In this document: piece by piece, positions 23,437 to 30,468 of the stretch
How the letters are laid out: every line of letters begins with the position of its first letter
Position numbering within the stretch: the first letter of the stretch is position 1
NCBI GenBank assembly: GCA_900554705.1
Contig: USIH01000002.1
Location: 1 to 41,874, forward strand
Origin: an uncultured Eubacteriales bacterium
Lineage (GTDB): Bacteria; Bacillota; Clostridia; Oscillospirales; Oscillospiraceae
DNA length: 41,874 bases
Direction: 5' to 3'
Translations under genes and position numbers: made by a program
Notes under the pieces: generated by a model
What the model was told of the DNA's origin: nothing
Database searches by the model: none
The model's input: only the letters and a program-made list of their open reading frames with translations

Positions 23437-23589
23437 TCAGTTTATAAATTTTTCTACCGAGCAGTTTTGCTTGCAGGACTTGCACTTGCCACAGCAGTTG
23501 CAACGGGATTTATGGCACAGGATCCAACACACGGAGAAGCAAAGCCACACGGCGATCCCAAGCAAAATGATAATATCTAACACATTCAT
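23437..23589 (-). CDS. FeoB-associated Cys-rich membrane protein
   Basis: This short gene encodes 50 residues. A hydrophobic N-terminal helix (about residues 4-25, I-I-I-L-L-G-I-A-V-W-L) is followed by a short cytosolic-type tail with nine cysteines in about 25 residues (C-N-C-C-G-K-C-K-S-C-K-Q-N-C core). This arrangement is that of the small FeoB-associated Cys-rich proteins found after feoB in Firmicutes. Its ATG lies one base after the feoB stop. It probably binds iron or an iron-sulfur centre at the transporter, but no role has been shown. It is the third gene of the feoA-feoB operon. Confidence 0.88.
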   Translation of the reverse strand: MNVLDIIILLGIAVWLCFSVCWILCHKSRCNCCGKCKSCKQNCSVEKFIN

Positions 23590-23590
23590 A

Positions 23591-25609
23591 TCAAACGATC
23601 AGAGAGACGCAGCGAAAAACCGCCAGCGCCATCAACCAAGCGACGGTGCATTGAAACAAGGAAACAACGATACCGCGCCAGCGGCAGCCAAGCTCCCGAC
23701 CGATCGCACCGAGCGCCGCGACGCAGGGTGTATAGAGCAGCGTAAAGGTTAGAAAGCTTATCGCGGAGGCGGCGGAGAAGAGAGTCGGTAGCGCCTGTGT
23801 CAGAGCGGCGGTTGAATTTGCGTTCATAAGGACGCCCATTGTACTGATCACTGCTTCTTTTGCCGTAAATCCCGTGATCAATGCCGTTGAAATACGCCAG
23901 TCGGAAAAACCGAGTGGCCGGAAGATCGGGGTGAGCCAGCGGCCGATCTCTGCAAGGAGGCTCTTTGCGCTGTCTTCCACGAAATTCAGGCGGGCATCGA
24001 AGGATTGCAGGAACCAGATCAATAGCGTTGCGACAAAAATAACGGTGAACGCACGCTGCAAGAAGTCTTTTGCCTTTTCCCACAGCAGCATCATGACGCT
24101 CTTAACGGAGGGAAGCCGATAGTTCGGCAGCTCCATGACAAACGGAACAGGCTTGCCGCGAAATACAACATGGTTCATCAGCAAGGAGATCAAAACGCCC
24201 ACGAGCATACCGCCAAAATAGAGAATACCCATGGTCAGCGCGGCATATTTCGGGAAAAATGCTGCGGTAATTGCGGCATAGATCGGGATCTTTGCTGAGC
24301 AGGACATGAACGGCGTCAATAAAATGGTGAGCCTGCGGTCGCGCTGGGAAGGAAGCGTGCGTGTTGCCATCACGGCGGGCACCGTGCAGCCAAATCCGAT
24401 GATCATTGGGACAAAGCTGCGTCCGGACAGCCCGATCCGCCGCAGGAGCTTGTCCATCACAAAGGCGACGCGCGCCATATAGCCGGTGTCTTCCAAGATG
24501 GAGAGGAAGAAGAACAGAACAACAATGATCGGGAGAAAACTGATAACGCTTCCAACGCCGGCAAAGATGCCCTTTACAACAAGGCTTTTAACTACGGGGT
24601 TCATTCCGTAGTCGTTCAGTGCCCGTTCTACAACTGCACCAAGATGATCAATGCCGGAAGCAAGCAGGTTTTGCAATCCCGCACCGACAACATCAAAGGT
24701 CAGCCAGAAGATCAGCAGCATGATACCGATGAAAACTGGAAGTGCCAAGTACTTATTTGTCAAAACACGATCAATGCGAATGCTGCGAATATGTTCACGG
24801 CTTTCGCGGCACTTAACAACGGTCTTCGCGCACAGGCGCTCGATGTAATCATAGCGCATCGAGGCAATTGCCGCGTTGCGATCCAACCCGCCCTCGTCTT
24901 CCATTTCAACGATACTGTGCTCCAGAAGTTCCAATTCGTTTTGATTGACATTCAGGCGGGAAATGATGTCTTCGTCTCCCTCGATCATCTTGGTAGCCGC
25001 AAAACGTCGTGAGATTCCGGCACGTTCGGCGTGATCTTCGATCAAATGAGAAACCGCATGAATACAGCGATGCACGGGGCCGTCGTCGCAGAAATCAATT
25101 CGCTTCGGAAGCACTTTTTCGCGGGCGGTATGTACGGCACAGTCGATCAATTCGTCAATGCCTTCGTTTTTTACCGCCGAGATCGGGACAATCGGTACGC
25201 CAAGCTCTTCCGACATTTTCTGTACGTCGATCGTTCCACCGTTTCCGCGCACTTCGTCCATCATATTCAGCGCCAGAACCATTGGAATGTGTAGCTCCAG
25301 AAGTTGCAGCGTCAGATAGAGATTGCGCTCAATGTTCGTCGCGTCCACGATGTTGATGATACCGTCCGGATGCTCATTCAGGACGAAATCACGTGTGACG
25401 ATCTCCTCGCCGGTGTAGGGTCGCATGGAGTAAATGCCGGGCAGATCCGCAACGCGGCAGTTTTTCGCTCCGCGCAAAAGGCCGGTTTTGCTGTCAACGG
25501 TCACGCCGGGAAAATTTCCGACGTGCTGATTGGAACCGGTCAGCTGATTAAAGAGCGTCGTTTTGCCGCAATTTTGGTTGCCGACCAATGCAAAAAGAAG
25601 CTCTTTCAT
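23591..25609 (-). CDS. feoB: Ferrous iron transport protein B
   Basis: This 672-residue protein has an N-terminal G-protein domain (P-loop G-N-Q-N-C-G-K-T-T near residue 10; D-L-P-G-I-Y near 55; N-M-M-D near 115) and a helical spacer to about 270. The membrane channel domain follows, with many transmembrane helices and gate motifs I-G-F-G-C-T-V-P-A-V near 400 and M-S-C-S-A-K-I-P near 434. It imports Fe(II) under anaerobic or low-oxygen conditions, using GTP. It overlaps feoA by 4 bases. Length is slightly short for FeoB, but all core motifs are present. Confidence 0.96.
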   Translation of the reverse strand: MKELLFALVGNQNCGKTTLFNQLTGSNQHVGNFPGVTVDSKTGLLRGAKNCRVADLPGIYSMRPYTGEEIVTRDFVLNEHPDGIINIVDATNIERNLYLTLQLLELHIPMVLALNMMDEVRGNGGTIDVQKMSEELGVPIVPISAVKNEGIDELIDCAVHTAREKVLPKRIDFCDDGPVHRCIHAVSHLIEDHAERAGISRRFAATKMIEGDEDIISRLNVNQNELELLEHSIVEMEDEGGLDRNAAIASMRYDYIERLCAKTVVKCRESREHIRSIRIDRVLTNKYLALPVFIGIMLLIFWLTFDVVGAGLQNLLASGIDHLGAVVERALNDYGMNPVVKSLVVKGIFAGVGSVISFLPIIVVLFFFLSILEDTGYMARVAFVMDKLLRRIGLSGRSFVPMIIGFGCTVPAVMATRTLPSQRDRRLTILLTPFMSCSAKIPIYAAITAAFFPKYAALTMGILYFGGMLVGVLISLLMNHVVFRGKPVPFVMELPNYRLPSVKSVMMLLWEKAKDFLQRAFTVIFVATLLIWFLQSFDARLNFVEDSAKSLLAEIGRWLTPIFRPLGFSDWRISTALITGFTAKEAVISTMGVLMNANSTAALTQALPTLFSAASAISFLTFTLLYTPCVAALGAIGRELGCRWRGIVVSLFQCTVAWLMALAVFRCVSLIV

Positions 25610-25839
25610 TTCACATTCTCCGGTTCAATTTCGATTTTTGCGGCGTCTTCCAACCGGAGCGTCAGTTCGTAGCCACGTAGACGCAGCTCCATGGGGTCTC
25701 CCATTGGTGCGATTTTCACCACAGTGATATGTGTGTGCGGAAGTAAGCCCATATCCAGCAAACGGCAGCGCAGAGTCCCTTCCCCTCCAACAGAGGTGAT
25801 CGTTCCGCTGCTGCCAATTTTCAGATCCTTAAGCGTCAT
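25606..25839 (-). CDS. feoA: Ferrous iron transport protein A
   Basis: This 77-residue SH3-like cytosolic protein works with FeoB. It has the FeoA pattern G-x-x-G-T-I, R-C-R-L-L-D-M-G-L-L-P and the L-R-L-R-G-Y-E-L-T-L-R segment. It is the first gene of the feoA-feoB-Cys-rich operon, with a strong promoter upstream. No certain Fur or DtxR-type operator was identified. Confidence 0.94.
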   Translation of the reverse strand: MTLKDLKIGSSGTITSVGGEGTLRCRLLDMGLLPHTHITVVKIAPMGDPMELRLRGYELTLRLEDAAKIEIEPENVK

Positions 25840-25872
25840 GTTTTTATCTCCAGTGCGCTTTTATTTTTTTTC

Positions 25873-25902
25873 AGTATATCGCCGTGCGCCAAAGTTTGTC
25901 AA
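25873..25902 (-). promoter_or_regulatory. Sigma-A promoter of feoAB
   Basis: On the minus strand a perfect TTGACA (25897-25902) is 18 bases from TATACT (25873-25878). The start codon lies 34 bases further on. Confidence 0.8.
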
Positions 25903-26020
25903 GGCTAACGAAAAAAGAAGTTTTCCGGTCTACCGGAAAATGAAAAGCAGTTTCTTGCTTTTGGGGATGGAAAAAAGAGAGCGCGTGTGCTATCATAAAA
26001 AAGAAAAGGAGGCGGCTTTT

Positions 26021-26764
26021 GTGAGCTTTCAGGTAGAAAAGGTAACGGAGGACATTGTCCGTTGGATCAAAGAGTGGTTTGAGAAGAACGGCAAGGACTG
26101 CAACGCGATCGTCGGCATCTCCGGCGGAAAGGACAGCTCGGTCGCAGCGGCGCTCTGCGTCCGTGCGCTGGGTGCGGAGCGTGTGATCGGTGTGCTGATG
26201 CCGAACGGGGAGCAGAGCGACATTGCCATGAGCCACTTGCTGGTCGACCATTTGGGCATTACTCATTATGTGATCAATATTCAAGACGGCTATCAGGGAC
26301 TTTTGGGTGAAGTCAAGCGCGTGATGGGGCAGGTCAGCCGTGACACGGAGATCAACCTTGCGCCGCGCCTTCGCATGGCAACGCTCTATGCCGTCGGTCA
26401 GAGCAACAACGGCCGCGTGGTAAACACCTGCAACCTCTCCGAGGACTGGGTCGGCTACTCCACGCGCTATGGCGACAGCGCGGGGGATTTTAGCCCGCTT
26501 TCTATGCTCTGCGTCCGCGAAGTTAAGGCGATCGGAAGATACCTTGGTCTGCCGGAGAAACTGATCGAAAAAGTTCCCATCGACGGGCTTTGCGGACAGA
26601 CGGACGAGGAAAAGCTCGGCTTTTCCTATGCCGTGCTCGATGCCTATATTCGGGACGGGGCAGAACCCGCGCCGGAGATCAAGGAAAAGATCGACCGTCT
26701 GTATCGCCTGAACCGTTTTAAGGTTCGCTTTATGGACGTATTTCCATATGAACCGGAAAAATAA
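26021..26764 (+). CDS. nadE: NH3-dependent NAD synthetase
   Basis: This 247-residue enzyme of the adenine nucleotide alpha-hydrolase fold has the PP-loop S-G-G-K-D-S-S near residue 35, G-V-L-M-P-N-G-E-Q near 63 and the T-C-N-L-S-E-D-W-V-G segment near 135. It amidates nicotinate adenine dinucleotide to NAD. There is no glutaminase domain, so it uses free ammonia. GTG 26021 was chosen because AAAGGAGG lies at 26005-26012. The reading frame is open further upstream but has no family match there. An extended -10 box (TGC-TATCAT, 25988-25996) may be its promoter. It is followed 16 bases later by yedF. Confidence 0.93.
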   Translation: MSFQVEKVTEDIVRWIKEWFEKNGKDCNAIVGISGGKDSSVAAALCVRALGAERVIGVLMPNGEQSDIAMSHLLVDHLGITHYVINIQDGYQGLLGEVKRVMGQVSRDTEINLAPRLRMATLYAVGQSNNGRVVNTCNLSEDWVGYSTRYGDSAGDFSPLSMLCVREVKAIGRYLGLPEKLIEKVPIDGLCGQTDEEKLGFSYAVLDAYIRDGAEPAPEIKEKIDRLYRLNRFKVRFMDVFPYEPEK

Positions 26765-26780
26765 AAGGAGAGACACCATC

Positions 26781-27389
26781 ATGGAACAGATCATTGTCAA
26801 TGCGATCGGGGACGCTTGCCCCATTCCCGTTGTAAAGGCGACCAAGGCACTCGACGCGATGAAGGCGAAGGGCGTTGTGGAAGTGCACGTCGATAACGAC
26901 ACCGCTGTGCAGAATGTCACGCGGCTCGGTACGCATCGCGGCTTTCAGGTCAGCAGCGAAAAAGTAGACGAAAAGCATTTTGTTGTCCGCATTGAGGCCG
27001 ATCGCGCCGAAAACGCGCCTGCCGCAGCGCCGCAGATCGTCTGTGCACCGGAGGGAAACACGGTCGTTGCCTTCGACACGAACTGCATGGGACGCGGAGA
27101 CGATGCACTGGGCGCAACGCTGATGAAGGGGTTTATTTACGCGCTGTCTCAGTTAGAGACGCTTCCCAAGACGCTGCTGTTTTATAACGGCGGCGCGAAG
27201 CTCACGACGCAGGGCTCCGCCGCGCTGGAGGACTTAAAAAGCATGGAGGCGCAGGGCGTTGAGATCCTGACCTGCGGCACCTGCCTGAATTTCTACGGCC
27301 TTACGGAGCGGCTTGCCGTAGGCTCGGTCACGAATATGTATTCCATTGTCGAAAAGCTCAACGGTGCCGCAAAGGTGATAAAGCCGTAA
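26781..27389 (+). CDS. yedF: Selenium-metabolism protein YedF (TusA-like plus DsrE-like)
   Basis: This 202-residue protein starts with a TusA/SirA-like domain (D-A-C-P-I-P-V-V-K-A-T-K-A-L near residue 11, with the C-P-x-P motif). It continues with a DsrE-like domain (about 95-202) holding a C-G-T-C pair near 167. This two-domain layout is that of YedF, a sulfurtransferase-like protein linked to selenium use. It is followed after 4 bases by a cysteine-desulfurase-like gene and then by a DUF3343 gene, forming a compact sulfur/selenium unit. No selA, selB or selD is in the window, so selenium use itself is inferred. ATG 26781 has AAGGAG at 26765-26770. Confidence 0.88.
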   Translation: MEQIIVNAIGDACPIPVVKATKALDAMKAKGVVEVHVDNDTAVQNVTRLGTHRGFQVSSEKVDEKHFVVRIEADRAENAPAAAPQIVCAPEGNTVVAFDTNCMGRGDDALGATLMKGFIYALSQLETLPKTLLFYNGGAKLTTQGSAALEDLKSMEAQGVEILTCGTCLNFYGLTERLAVGSVTNMYSIVEKLNGAAKVIKP

Positions 27390-27393
27390 CGGG

Positions 27394-28533
27394 ATGATCT
27401 ATCTGGATAACGCGGCCACGACGCTCCATAAACCGCCGGAGGTCGTCCGCGCGGTGACGGAAGCGATGTGCAGCATGGGAAACTCCGCTCGCGGCTCGTA
27501 TAGCAGCGCGCTTGCGGCCTCGCGCGTCATTTATGACGCGCGCTGTCGTGCTGCGGCGTTTTTTGGCTGCGCGCGGCCGGATCATGTCGTGTTTACGTCG
27601 AACGCAACGGAGGCGCTGAACATTGCCATCGCGGGTGTGCTGCACGCCGGAGATCATGTGATCTCGACGGATCTGGAGCACAACTCTGTCCTGCGCCCGC
27701 TATACCGTCTGGAGGCGGAGCGTGGGGTTTCTCTCAGCTTTGTTCCCGCCGACCGCACCGGACGGATCGACTATGCGGAGTTTGAGCGGCTGGTCCGCCC
27801 ACAGACCCGCGCGATCGTGTGCACGCACGCTTCCAACCTGACCGGAAATCTCCTCGACCTGACCCGCATCGGTGAAATTACGAAAAAGCACGGGCTGCTT
27901 CTGATCGTTGACGCCGCGCAAACGGCTGGCTGCATCCCAATCCATATGGAGACGATGGGGATCGACATCCTCTGTTTTACGGGACACAAAGGGCTGATGG
28001 GACCGCAGGGAACTGGAGGCCTGTGCCTCCGCGAGGGCGTGGAGATCGCGCCGTGGAAGGTCGGCGGTTCCGGTGTGCACTCCTACAGAAGACAGCAGCC
28101 CGCGCAGTACCCGACCAGACTGGAGGCCGGAACGCTCAACGGCCACGGGATCGCCGGCCTATCTGCGGCGTTTGCCTATTTGCAGAAAGCTGGCCTGACG
28201 GCTGTGCAGGAGAAGGAAAACGCGCTGATGCGTCGCTTTTATAACGGCGTGAAGGACGTTGACGGCGTGAAGGTTTACGGCGATTTTTCGGCGCGGGAGC
28301 GCGCCGCGATTGTTGCGCTCAACATCCGTGACTACGACTCCGGCAGCGTCGCCGACGAACTGTCGGAGTGCTACGGTATTGCGACCCGTTCCGGCGCGCA
28401 CTGCGCGCCGCGGATGCACGCGGCGCTCGGTACCGTGGATTCCGGCGCGGTGCGCTTCAGCTTTTCGTGGTTCAATACCGAGCAGGAGGTCGAGACGACG
28501 ATCCTTGCGGTAAAGGAGATTGCCGTGCAATGA
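27394..28533 (+). CDS. Class V aminotransferase, cysteine desulfurase/selenocysteine lyase-like
   Basis: This 379-residue PLP enzyme is of the NifS/SufS superfamily. The N-terminus reads M-I-Y-L-D-N-A-A-T-T. N-A-T-E-A-L-N near residue 70, the D-A-A-Q-T-A-G segment near 172 and the PLP lysine in C-F-T-G-H-K-G-L near 197 follow. The catalytic cysteine lies in R-S-G-A-H-C-A-P near residue 336. Such enzymes take S or Se from cysteine or selenocysteine and leave it as a persulfide or selenide for carriers. It lies between yedF and a DUF3343 carrier-like gene, which it overlaps by 4 bases. This fits delivery of sulfur or selenium within the module. Confidence 0.9.
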   Translation: MIYLDNAATTLHKPPEVVRAVTEAMCSMGNSARGSYSSALAASRVIYDARCRAAAFFGCARPDHVVFTSNATEALNIAIAGVLHAGDHVISTDLEHNSVLRPLYRLEAERGVSLSFVPADRTGRIDYAEFERLVRPQTRAIVCTHASNLTGNLLDLTRIGEITKKHGLLLIVDAAQTAGCIPIHMETMGIDILCFTGHKGLMGPQGTGGLCLREGVEIAPWKVGGSGVHSYRRQQPAQYPTRLEAGTLNGHGIAGLSAAFAYLQKAGLTAVQEKENALMRRFYNGVKDVDGVKVYGDFSARERAAIVALNIRDYDSGSVADELSECYGIATRSGAHCAPRMHAALGTVDSGAVRFSFSWFNTEQEVETTILAVKEIAVQ

Positions 28534-28769
28534 GAGAAAAACAACTGCGCCTTGTTGTGGCCTTTCACACGACAACGGCGGCGATGGCGATCGAGCGTTA
28601 CTGCAACGACAATCAGATCGCCGGTCGGCTCATTCCGATCCCGCGCGAGATCACGGCGGGCTGTGGGCTTGCGTGGAGCGCACCCATCACGGCAAGAGCC
28701 GATGTCGAGCGTGCGGCAGCGGCTGTCGGCGCCGAGATCGACGGTTATTACGAACTGATGCTGCCATGA
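28530..28769 (+). CDS. DUF3343 protein, putative Se/S carrier
   Basis: This 79-residue protein has the DUF3343 pattern: a beta strand L-V-V-A-F-H-T-T-T-A-A-M-A near the start, then R-L-I-P-I-P-R-E-I-T-A-G-C-G-L-A-W with a single cysteine at about residue 44. Family members are thought to carry sulfur or selenium on that cysteine. Its ATG overlaps the stop of the preceding desulfurase-like gene (ATGA), and it is the last gene of the yedF unit. A longer in-frame start upstream lies inside the neighbour and is not credible. Confidence 0.87.
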   Translation: MREKQLRLVVAFHTTTAAMAIERYCNDNQIAGRLIPIPREITAGCGLAWSAPITARADVERAAAAVGAEIDGYYELMLP

Positions 28770-29055
28770 AGAAGTCACAGGCGGGATGCCTGCGACTTCT
28801 CAGCGTGTCGAAAAACTTTTTACGGTACACTGGGAACCTGCCAAAAAGGTTCGGAAGACGAGCAACTCACGCCTGTCGGCGTATAGAGATACGCTAAGGC
28901 GCGAGTTGCGAAGCAGGTCAAAATTCTTGCAAAGCAAGCTGGTCTCAATACTATATAAGTTTGAAATTGTATCTTTCTTCCGTAATAAAGAACTCACTGT
29001 CGAGCGTGCCGACAGGCGCAGCGGTGAAAACTGCAAACTGACTTGCGCAAAAAAC
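28770..29055. other. Non-coding stretch with several hairpins
   Basis: There is no credible gene in these 286 bases. The stretch opens with an imperfect 13-bp hairpin (28770-28782 with 28788-28800) that may end the yedF operon but lacks a T run. It then holds the dispersed palindromic repeat at 28862-28928. A 10-base inverted repeat pairs 28871-28880 (GCCTGTCGGC) with 29008-29017 (GCCGACAGGC), so the whole middle could fold as one element of about 147 bases. Confidence 0.6.
28862..28928 (+). repeat. Dispersed palindromic repeat, copy 1
   Basis: A hairpin pairs 28862-28873 with 28898-28909 (one mismatch) around an inner GCGTAT/ATACGC stem (28879-28894). The 54 bases 28875-28928 match the inverted complement of 41820-41873 at 47 positions. 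No coding content is present. It looks like a REP- or MITE-like intergenic element. Confidence 0.75.
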
Positions 29056-29095
29056 ACAGGCGCGGTCTTCGGAAAAGTCCGAAGACCGCGCCTGT
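29056..29095. terminator. Strong bidirectional terminator
   Basis: A perfect 17-bp stem (29056-29072 with 29079-29095) is flanked by TTTTAT on the plus side and a T run on the minus side. It ends the minus-strand gene at 29097 and blocks read-through from the yedF side. Confidence 0.9.
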
Positions 29096-29096
29096 T

Positions 29097-29360
29097 TTAT
29101 TCGGATAGAGACGATGAAAACCAATACTGCCGCATACGCCTCAAAAAATCCTCTGTGATCGGATAACCGCTATATTCGCCGATAATTGAATCAACGCCGC
29201 AATATGGGCATATCGCGGTGCCGGATGCGTCTTCGATCCAATCAACGATCTCTTTCGGGTCAAATCGTTTTAGGCAATAAAAGCATCCGCACGTTTTATC
29301 ATTTCGTAGCAGCTCCCGATTGTTGGATGAAAACCGGTGCGTTTCAATGTAATCAATCAT
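29097..29360 (-). CDS. Small hypothetical protein with CxxC zinc-ribbon-like motifs
   Basis: This 87-residue soluble protein has two cysteine pairs: C-G-C-F-Y-C near residue 25 and C-P-Y-C-G near 52. They would form one zinc knuckle pair, followed by the conserved-looking G-V-D-S-I-I-G-E. I recognise the type (small cytoplasmic proteins found as lone genes in many bacteria) but know no function. ATG 29360 has GAGG 7 bases upstream on the minus strand. A TTG two codons earlier is a poorer start. The gene lies in a locally AT-richer stretch and ends at the terminator 29056-29095. Confidence 0.7.
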   Translation of the reverse strand: MIDYIETHRFSSNNRELLRNDKTCGCFYCLKRFDPKEIVDWIEDASGTAICPYCGVDSIIGEYSGYPITEDFLRRMRQYWFSSSLSE

Positions 29361-29411
29361 ACACAAACCTCAACGATCGTTAAGTCCGATCTGTTCGACA
29401 CAAAAATGAAA

Positions 29412-29441
29412 GTGCCGCCGTAATTCCAATTACGGCGGCAC
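29412..29441 (-). terminator. Perfect palindrome, probable terminator
   Basis: A 14-bp stem (29412-29425 with 29428-29441) closes a two-base centre. On the minus strand it is followed by TTTCATTTTTG, so it could end the methyltransferase transcript. Its CCGTAATT arm recurs at 29454-29470 and 30245-30275. Confidence 0.6.
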
Positions 29442-29479
29442 GATGGCAAAGAACCGTAATTTTGATAGAAACCATTAAA

Positions 29480-29545
29480 GGGGGTGCAGCTTCGGTTCAG
29501 AGGGGGGTGCAGTTCTCCATTTAAGGGGGTGCATTGTTTTTGACA
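29480..29545 (-). mobile_element. Possible end relic of an IS21-like insertion sequence
   Basis: GGGGGTGCA occurs three times in the same orientation, at 29480-29488, 29503-29511 and 29525-29533, spaced 22-23 bases apart. Read on the minus strand the segment begins TGTCAAAAACAATGCACCCCC, i.e. a TGT end followed by reiterated terminal repeats, an arrangement known for IS21-family ends. No transposase or istB gene is nearby and no second end was found, so at most a remnant is present. Confidence 0.35.
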
Positions 29546-29576
29546 ACTCCACTGCCACTCCACGTCAAACTGGAGG

Positions 29577-30194
29577 TTATCGGCCTAATATCAGAATACC
29601 TGCGCAATCGGATACTTGCATAAATGAAAGTCCCGGTAAATCTTTTCTCAGTTCTTCGGCAACAAAATAGATTTCCTCGTCGTCCCATGCGCCCCCCGCA
29701 GCCAGCCTGCACCGCTCCAAATCCTTTCGTGTTTCAAAGGCAACATCGCCGATCATAATTTTTCCGTTTTCTTTTAGATGGTTGCGCAATTCAGTAAGAA
29801 ATACGCTTTTTTGTGCATCTGTCAGGTGATGCAGAGAGTATGTCGCCACGATATAATCATAGCGCCGGTTTTGAAGCGGCTCGACAAGTCCCGTTGAAAA
29901 GTCCCCTTGATATAAATGTGCATTTGGCATTTTTTCAGATGCCAGCGCAATCATTCTTGCCGAGAAGTCCTGCCCATAAATGGAGCAACCCTGCTCGTAC
30001 AGTTTCATTGTTAATGTGCCTGTTCCAAATCCTATATCCAATACAACGGCATTTGTGGTTTCCATGATTGTCTTGAAAATGAGCCCAAGCACTTCCTTAT
30101 AACCGGCAAATGGATATGTGCTTTCCTCATCGGAAATACCGACAGTTTTGTCATATCCATCCGCCCAAAGGTCAAACCCCTTGCTGTTCAGCAT
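29577..30194 (-). CDS. Class I SAM-dependent methyltransferase
   Basis: This 205-residue protein has a single Rossmann-type methyltransferase domain. Motif I is V-L-D-I-G-F-G-T-G-T-L near residue 51, an acidic Q-D-F follows in motif II, D-Y-I-V-A-T-Y-S-L-H-H-L near 114 corresponds to motif IV, and G-K-I-M-I-G-D lies near 146. The substrate is unknown; methylthiotransferase-like or small-molecule enzymes share this form. GGAGG lies a few bases upstream of the ATG on the minus strand, and an extended -10 box is at 30230-30238. The gene and its flanks are more AT-rich than the neighbouring housekeeping genes and sit between repeats next to a tRNA gene. This suggests acquisition by transfer. Confidence 0.85.
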   Translation of the reverse strand: MLNSKGFDLWADGYDKTVGISDEESTYPFAGYKEVLGLIFKTIMETTNAVVLDIGFGTGTLTMKLYEQGCSIYGQDFSARMIALASEKMPNAHLYQGDFSTGLVEPLQNRRYDYIVATYSLHHLTDAQKSVFLTELRNHLKENGKIMIGDVAFETRKDLERCRLAAGGAWDDEEIYFVAEELRKDLPGLSFMQVSDCAGILILGR

Positions 30195-30229
30195 GCTTTA
30201 CCTCCATCAAATTCCGATTTGTCTAACTC

Positions 30230-30238
30230 ATTATAGCA
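30230..30238 (-). promoter_or_regulatory. Extended -10 promoter element of the methyltransferase gene
   Basis: On the minus strand TGC-TATAAT is a perfect extended -10 element about 36 bases before the ATG at 30194. The -35 region overlaps the tRNA-Pro terminator hairpin and is weak. Confidence 0.5.
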
Positions 30239-30244
30239 TAAAAA

Positions 30245-30275
30245 TCCACCGTAATTCTATCAAAATTACGGTGGA
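30245..30275 (-). terminator. Terminator of tRNA-Pro
   Basis: A perfect 12-bp stem (30245-30256 with 30264-30275) lies 7 bases beyond the tRNA 3' end and is followed on the minus strand by TTTTTATG. Confidence 0.85.
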
Positions 30276-30282
30276 CTTATGG

Positions 30283-30356
30283 TCGGAGTGGCGGGACTTG
30301 AACCCGCGGCCTCTTGGTCCCGAACCAAGCGCGATACCAAACTTCGCCACACCCCG
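30283..30356 (-). tRNA. tRNA-Pro, anticodon CGG
   Basis: The 74-base cloverleaf on the minus strand has acceptor CGGGGTG paired with CACTCCG, a D arm, and an anticodon stem CTTGG/CCAAG enclosing TTCGGGA (anticodon CGG, reading CCG proline codons). The T arm is GCGGG-TTCAAGT-CCCGC, and the discriminator base is A. CCA is not encoded. A full-consensus promoter lies upstream and a terminator downstream, so it is a single-gene unit. Confidence 0.96.
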
Positions 30357-30367
30357 AAAGCATGGTT

Positions 30368-30396
30368 ATTATAAGCACTGTTTTGCGATTTGTCAA
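30368..30396 (-). promoter_or_regulatory. Consensus sigma-A promoter of tRNA-Pro
   Basis: On the minus strand TTGACA (30391-30396) and TATAAT (30368-30373) are exactly 17 bases apart, a full match to consensus, as expected for a stable-RNA gene. Confidence 0.93.
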
Positions 30397-30417
30397 GGAC
30401 AAAATTTGAAAAAGGCA

Positions 30418-30446
30418 TAGACCGAAGCGCAACTTTATGATATACT
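30418..30446 (+). promoter_or_regulatory. Probable promoter of the LMW phosphatase gene
   Basis: TATACT (30441-30446) lies 17 bases from a weak -35 TAGACC (30418-30423), 22 bases upstream of the ATG at 30469. Confidence 0.5.
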
Positions 30447-30468
30447 CTGAAAAAATGAGGAGGAAGAT

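Noticed and set aside
25691..26020. Long N-terminal extension of nadE and overlapping frames opposite feoA
   Set aside because: The extension has no NAD synthetase similarity, runs through the feoA gene and its promoter, and a strong Shine-Dalgarno supports GTG 26021.
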